Below, one piece after another: positions 60,139 through 64,000 of a stretch of 64,000 bases of DNA. The notes under the pieces are model-generated. The model was not told where the DNA came from and did not search any database. It worked only from the letters and a program-made list of their open reading frames with translations. The position numbers were made by a program, and so were the translations under genes. Origin of the DNA: Meloidogyne chitwoodi (Eukaryota > Nematoda > Chromadorea > Rhabditida > Meloidogynidae); assembly GCA_015183035.1 (NCBI GenBank), contig JACZZP010000016.1, forward strand, positions 124,001 to 188,000, read 5' to 3'. Numbering within the stretch: position 1 is the first letter of the stretch; every line of letters begins with the position of its first letter.

Positions 60139-60363
60139 ATGCAAGCTAAGATTGTTTTACTTCTTTTTTTCGTCATGGGAATGTTAGCTATGGCTAATTG
60201 TATACTTCCTATACTTCCCAATCCTCCCAATCCTCAAAATACTCCAAAAATTTGCCTTCTTTATTGTTGCATTAAAGCGAATGCAGTTTTAGATGCACTT
60301 GTCTGTCCATTATTAGATATTAAACTATTATCTTTGGATTTGGATGTGCGATGTCTTTGCTAA
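60139..60363 (+). CDS. Small secreted cysteine-containing protein, 74 aa
   Basis: A single open exon. Residues 1-20 are a signal peptide (IVLLLFFVMGMLAMANC). A Pro/Asn spacer (LPILPNPPNPQNTPK) is followed by a Cys-containing hydrophobic segment (ICLLYCCIK) and a terminal CLC. The ATG directly follows an A-rich leader and a TTTCAG, so an upstream trans-splice acceptor is possible. The short secreted Cys pattern is effector-like, but no family is recognised. Confidence 0.68.
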   Translation: MQAKIVLLLFFVMGMLAMANCILPILPNPPNPQNTPKICLLYCCIKANAVLDALVCPLLDIKLLSLDLDVRCLC

Positions 60364-61037
60364 GGTCTTAATTAATTAATAATAATATTAAAAGTTTTAT
60401 TAAATTATTTAGGAGAGTGTTAACAAATAAAACTTGATCAAGGAATTCTGATAGGAACAAAACATTCAAAAAAAGTAATAAAATAAAAAATAAATAAATA
60501 AATACATGTATTTTATATAAATTTAATTATTGAATAAACGTTTATTCTGATTTTTATTTAAATTAATAAGAATTTAAGCAAGCTTCTGGATTTTTAAATT
60601 TTATAATAAATTAAAAAAAAATGCTTAAAAACAGACTAATTTTTTTTAAATTATTTCAAAAACCTAAATTTATTTAAAAATTAAAAATAATTAAAAATGG
60701 AAATTTGTTTGAAAAAAAAGAAGTTCAGAAGCTAAAATTAAGGAAAACTAAATAAAATACAATATCAAATATTAGTTAATAATAAATCTGACAGAAAAAA
60801 TATTTTTATACCAACTTTTAACTAAAAATAAATTCACAAAAATATTTAAATGAAAAAATAAATAAAAATATCAATTGTTGGTGTTAATTTGAAAATTTAC
60901 AAGTTTAAGGGAATATATTTAAAAAAATTTATAGGACTGAAAAAAAATCAAAAATTTAAATACTTATATATACATCTTTGCTTCAATTTTTCAAATTTCT
61001 CTTCACATATGCTTCAAAACTACAGTAATTATTTTCT
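60364..61037. other. Convergent intergenic region
   Basis: No element or exon was seen. Confidence 0.5.
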
Positions 61038-61973
61038 TTAGCTAAGTGAAAAAACCCGCCTTAAACTTTTAGCACCTCCTTTTTTGTGCTCAGACAATTT
61101 GCTTGCTAAAATATTAAAAATTTATTATTTTTACAAAAATTAATTTAATTATAAGGGAAAAGCTAATTTCTAAAGTAAAAAAAAATATTTAAAATGTTTA
61201 AATTACCTGATTCACTTTTAAAACGTTTCGAAACAACCTTTTTTGTACTTTCTATTATTTTAGTAATTGGTTGTTTTAAACCGATTGATAACGATTTTGA
61301 ACGATACATTTTCTTTTGATGATTAACATCTTGAAAAAAATATTTAAAAAATTAAATTTTTCGGATAATATGTTAAAATTTGAATTTTGTAAAACAAAAT
61401 TATCACCTTCTTTTTTGCTTAATTCTTTCTTAATTATTTTTCCAGGTGATGGATTTTTGTTTTGAGCATTTTTTAATTTATCATTCGAAGAGGAAACAGT
61501 TGGTTGGTTTTTTGAATCATCTTGATTTTCTTCTGAGTCTGTTTCTTTATTAAGTAATTCTCTAAGTGTTGTTGGTTTTTTGCTTTGAGAATTTTTTAGA
61601 TTATCAGTCGAAGCTGAAACAAATGTTTGGTTTTTGAAATCATCTTCGCCATCTTCTTTTGTCTCATTTTCTTCCTTAAATAATTTTTCAAGCGTTGATT
61701 GTTTGTTTTGAGGTTTGTCAAAATATCAGTCACAGGTGAATCAATTGTTTGGCTTTCAGGATCTTCTTCAAGTAATTTTTCAGAATCTTCTTCAAGTAAT
61801 TTAAGGCGTTTCTGATTCTCTAAAAGATAAGCTCTTAGAGTAGCTTCCTTAATGTCCTCCTCATTCATCACTTTATCTTCAGGAATTGGTACAAGCAAAC
61901 TTTGAAACCCTTGTATTGTTAATAAAAAGTACAAAAATATAATAAATAATTGTATATAAATAAATTCCTTCAT
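61038..61973 (-). CDS. Secreted repeat protein with possible frameshift, about 251 aa
   Basis: Exons about 61973-61407, 61329-61207 and 61105-61038. Residues 1-23 are a signal peptide (YIQLFIIFLYFLLTIQG). An acidic region follows, then about three copies of a 45-50 residue unit with the pattern S-x-x-TD/ND-x-LKN-Q-x-K...L-LL (TDNLKNSQSKKPTTLRELL, NDKLKNAQNKNPSPGKII), and a basic C-terminus. Exon 1 as printed shifts frame at a TTTT run near 61722. Adding one base restores the repeat unit; splicing out 59 bases (GTGACT...TTTAAG) would also keep the frame but would delete part of a repeat. Function unknown. Confidence 0.58.
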
Positions 61974-62570
61974 TGTCAATTAGAAATTGTGTTAAAGTTG
62001 TTGTATCTCTAAAATCAAAAGAAACTTTTTAATAAACCGCCAAACCCAGTTAACGCAAAAGATTGAATGGGATTAATATTAAGGGCTCTCCTAAGCAAGA
62101 ACACACATAGCTTTCGAAAACAGATTATTTTCTAGTGTTTTGGAAATTTTATAAGAAGGGAGTTAGGATCCTTACTTTTTTTAGCTTTGACAAAGTAAAT
62201 ATTAAATAAATTTGACTGTTTAATTGGCTTTGATTTTATTTAATGAATGAATGAGCTTTAAATAAAATTAATTTAAAGGGCAATTGAGGGATGATTCTTA
62301 TAAGAGAGAGAATAATGCCAATAAAAATGGATACAATAGAAATAAATTTATAAAGGGCAAGGTAGTCAGGCGTTAAAAGAAGGCACGCATAAGCTCAATA
62401 GACGCATATGACCTTTTATATTTAATTTTTATTTAATAAATCAATCAACTTTATTTAAATAATTTAAATTATTGAAAAAAAATTTTTTTTAACTTTTGAA
62501 TTAAATTAATAAAAAGTATTAAAAATTAAATTTATTTTTAATTAAAATTTTTCAAAATTATTTAAAATGT
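61974..62570. other. Intergenic region
   Basis: Upstream of the repeat protein. No supported feature. Confidence 0.45.
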
Positions 62571-62737
62571 CTAAATTGGTCTAATCTGCGTTTTAATTTG
62601 TTTTAATAAAGGTTTAACATTGTTGTTGCAAAAATTAGTCAAATATTTATTGAATTCTTCCTTGTAAATTTTATCAACATTTTTACAAAATTCTTTCATA
62701 TAAAGATAATTTAAATAACCAAAACTTACTAAAGTTT
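62571..62737 (-). CDS. Probable terminal exon of a minus-strand gene (partial)
   Basis: A good open exon preceded by a TTTAG acceptor and ending in TAG (62573-62571). It encodes about 55 residues with Cys and helical character (YLYMKEFCKNVDKIYKEEF; FCNNNVKPLLKQ). It may be the last exon of the gene at 63153-63721, but the phases I can see do not join. Confidence 0.45.
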
Positions 62738-62899
62738 TTATGGAGTAGTTGTTGGTTGATAATTTCCTTAAAAGTTTATTTTAAATTTTTATAAAATTTT
62801 ATTCAGGTAAATATTTATCTCTTTTCACTAATTTTACTTTTTACAATGTTCCTTGAGCATTTGTTAGGTAAAATAAGAAGGAAAGGATGTTTATAGTTA

Positions 62900-63080
62900 A
62901 AGAAAGGTTACCTTACAAAAACGGCTATAACTTTTGTAATTTTCGCTCAAATAATATAAAATTTTGTTAAAAAATAAAGAATTGAATAGGCTACAAAATG
63001 AGTATAAAATTGTTCAAAAATATAAAGTATAAAAAAAGATATAGAAAAATAGAGTGTAAGGTAACCTTAGGGTTACTACC
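62900..63080. repeat. Dispersed repeat, second copy of the 31043-31216 family
   Basis: Shares GGCTACAAAATGAGTATAAA and AACTTTTGTAATTT with the SLC17 intron copy. GGTTACCTTAC at its left and GTAAGGTAACC at its right form short inverted ends. Confidence 0.62.
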
Positions 63081-63152
63081 CTTAATTAATTAAATTAAAA
63101 AACCTCATTTTTAACATCGTTTTTATCCAAACTTTCCAATTTATTCATTTGT

Positions 63153-63721
63153 TCAGCTTTTTTTTTCAAATTTTTCCCATAATTTAAAAAATGGTTCTAA
63201 ACCTTTCAACTCTAACATTGGTTTACCTCTCCCATTTTTGATTTTTTCAATAGTCATGAATAACGATATTTTATTTTCTTCGTTTGAGAAAAATTCAATG
63301 CAATTCTTTAATTGTTTAAAGTTTTTTGAATAAATGTTTAATGTTTCTTTGGGATTTCCAAAATCTAAATATTCACGTTTAAACTGCAGATTAGGCTTAT
63401 AATTGTCAATTGAAACTTAAGAATCTCCTTCATAATCGCCTAAATTATTAATTAAAAATTAAATTTGAATTATAAATTCTTCTGGTAGAATGTTAATCAA
63501 AAATTAAATTCTAATCAACTCCCGTCTTTTCAATTCCGAGAATTTTAAATTAATTAAAATTGTTTACTTTCGGGTATAATATACAAAGGGTATCGTTCTT
63601 TTAATTTTTTTACTAATTTTTGTTTTTCTTTTTCTACAAATTCTTTTTTTGATAATTTTTTTGGTGCTGAGCAAATAATGAATGCAATTAATATAAAATA
63701 AATAATAAATGTTTTTTGCAT
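63153..63721 (-). CDS. Secreted helical orphan protein, 138 aa or longer
   Basis: Exons 63721-63568 and 63415-63153 join at phase 1. Residues 1-19 are a signal peptide (FIIYFILIAFIICSA). The rest is Lys-rich and helical. The reading frame closes at TGA 63155-63153 directly after a run of nine A (FEKKS). With eight A the frame would stay open for about 18 more codons to a donor at 63105, so a homopolymer difference may have truncated it. Not recognised. Confidence 0.58.
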
Positions 63722-63944
63722 TTAATTTATTTAAAAATTAAAAATATTTTAAATATAATTATTAAAGGAAAATACAAAATAAAAATAATATTGACGAGAC
63801 AGGTAAAAAGGGCAGCACTTATAAAATAATATGAAATTGATTTATTGAGAAATTGTCGTTTATGTGTATAAATGCACTTTACTGTTTTGAGTTAAATTAT
63901 TTTGGGTTTCTCAATAACCATCTAGTAGATGAATTGGTAAGTGA

Positions 63945-64000
63945 CAGGGATGTGCAAAATTGGAAAATAAAATCCGAAATACGAAATCCGAAATAAAAAT
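63945..64000. mobile_element. hAT-like MITE, CAGGGATGGGCAA family, cut by the window end
   Basis: Starts CAGGGATGTGCAAAATTGG and continues with AATCCGAAATACGAAATCC, closely matching the copy at 14051-14179. The right end is outside the window. Confidence 0.72.

Noticed and set aside
63361..63440. Premature stop (GATTCTTAA) in the minus-strand gene near the right end
   Set aside because: The TTCTTAAG is better read as the splice acceptor: exon 2 starting at 63415 is in phase and open.

Overview
The window is nuclear DNA of an extremely AT-rich animal. Short GT-AG introns, mostly of about 45 to 70 bases, have T-rich acceptors ending in TTTAG, TTTAAG or TTTCAG. Families present include TIL-type cysteine-rich protease inhibitors, a nematode CX module and an SLC17 symporter. 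Together with the many secreted orphan genes this points to a tylenchid nematode, most likely a very AT-rich root-knot nematode (Meloidogyne; M. graminicola is one candidate). The species is an inference. All gene models were joined by hand from splice signals and checked for reading phase; none is backed by transcripts.

Layout: 199-3986 holds three small secreted cysteine-rich genes made of mini-exons; the second and third are convergent paralogues. 5478-15602 (+) is a 29-exon gene of about 2,050 codons whose last 604 residues are a poly(A)-polymerase (PAP) catalytic core. 41683-52362 (+) is its paralogue: 26 exons, 1,969 residues, also with a 604-residue PAP core. Both start with a signal-peptide-like segment, followed by a long helical region and a basic linker. 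Between them lie a secreted orphan (16178-17619, -), a Q/N-rich secreted gene interrupted by a Mutator-like element (18575-22014, +), a neuropeptide-like precursor (22573-23225, -), a TIL-type inhibitor (25847-26781, +), a small ankyrin protein (27032-27532, -), an SLC17 transporter (29421-32027, +), a serine protease (32381-34460, +), a single-pass membrane protein (34516-35431, -), a Lys/Glu-rich secreted protein (36532-37591, +) and a CX-module membrane protein (39210-40880, +). After the second PAP-like gene come five more secreted or probably secreted genes (53456-63721), mostly without recognisable domains.

About 16 of the 20 gene models begin with a likely signal peptide. The region therefore looks like a cluster of secreted, fast-evolving genes mixed with a few conserved ones. 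Introns and intergenic DNA carry non-autonomous DNA transposons: hAT-like MITEs with 8-bp target duplications, a 937-bp Mutator-like element with a 9-bp duplication, and several unnamed dispersed repeats.

The most notable system is the pair of secreted PAP-like proteins. Both keep the PAP Gly-Ser and all three catalytic aspartates, yet are fused to a signal peptide and a large repeated helical N-terminus that I do not recognise from any known poly(A) polymerase.
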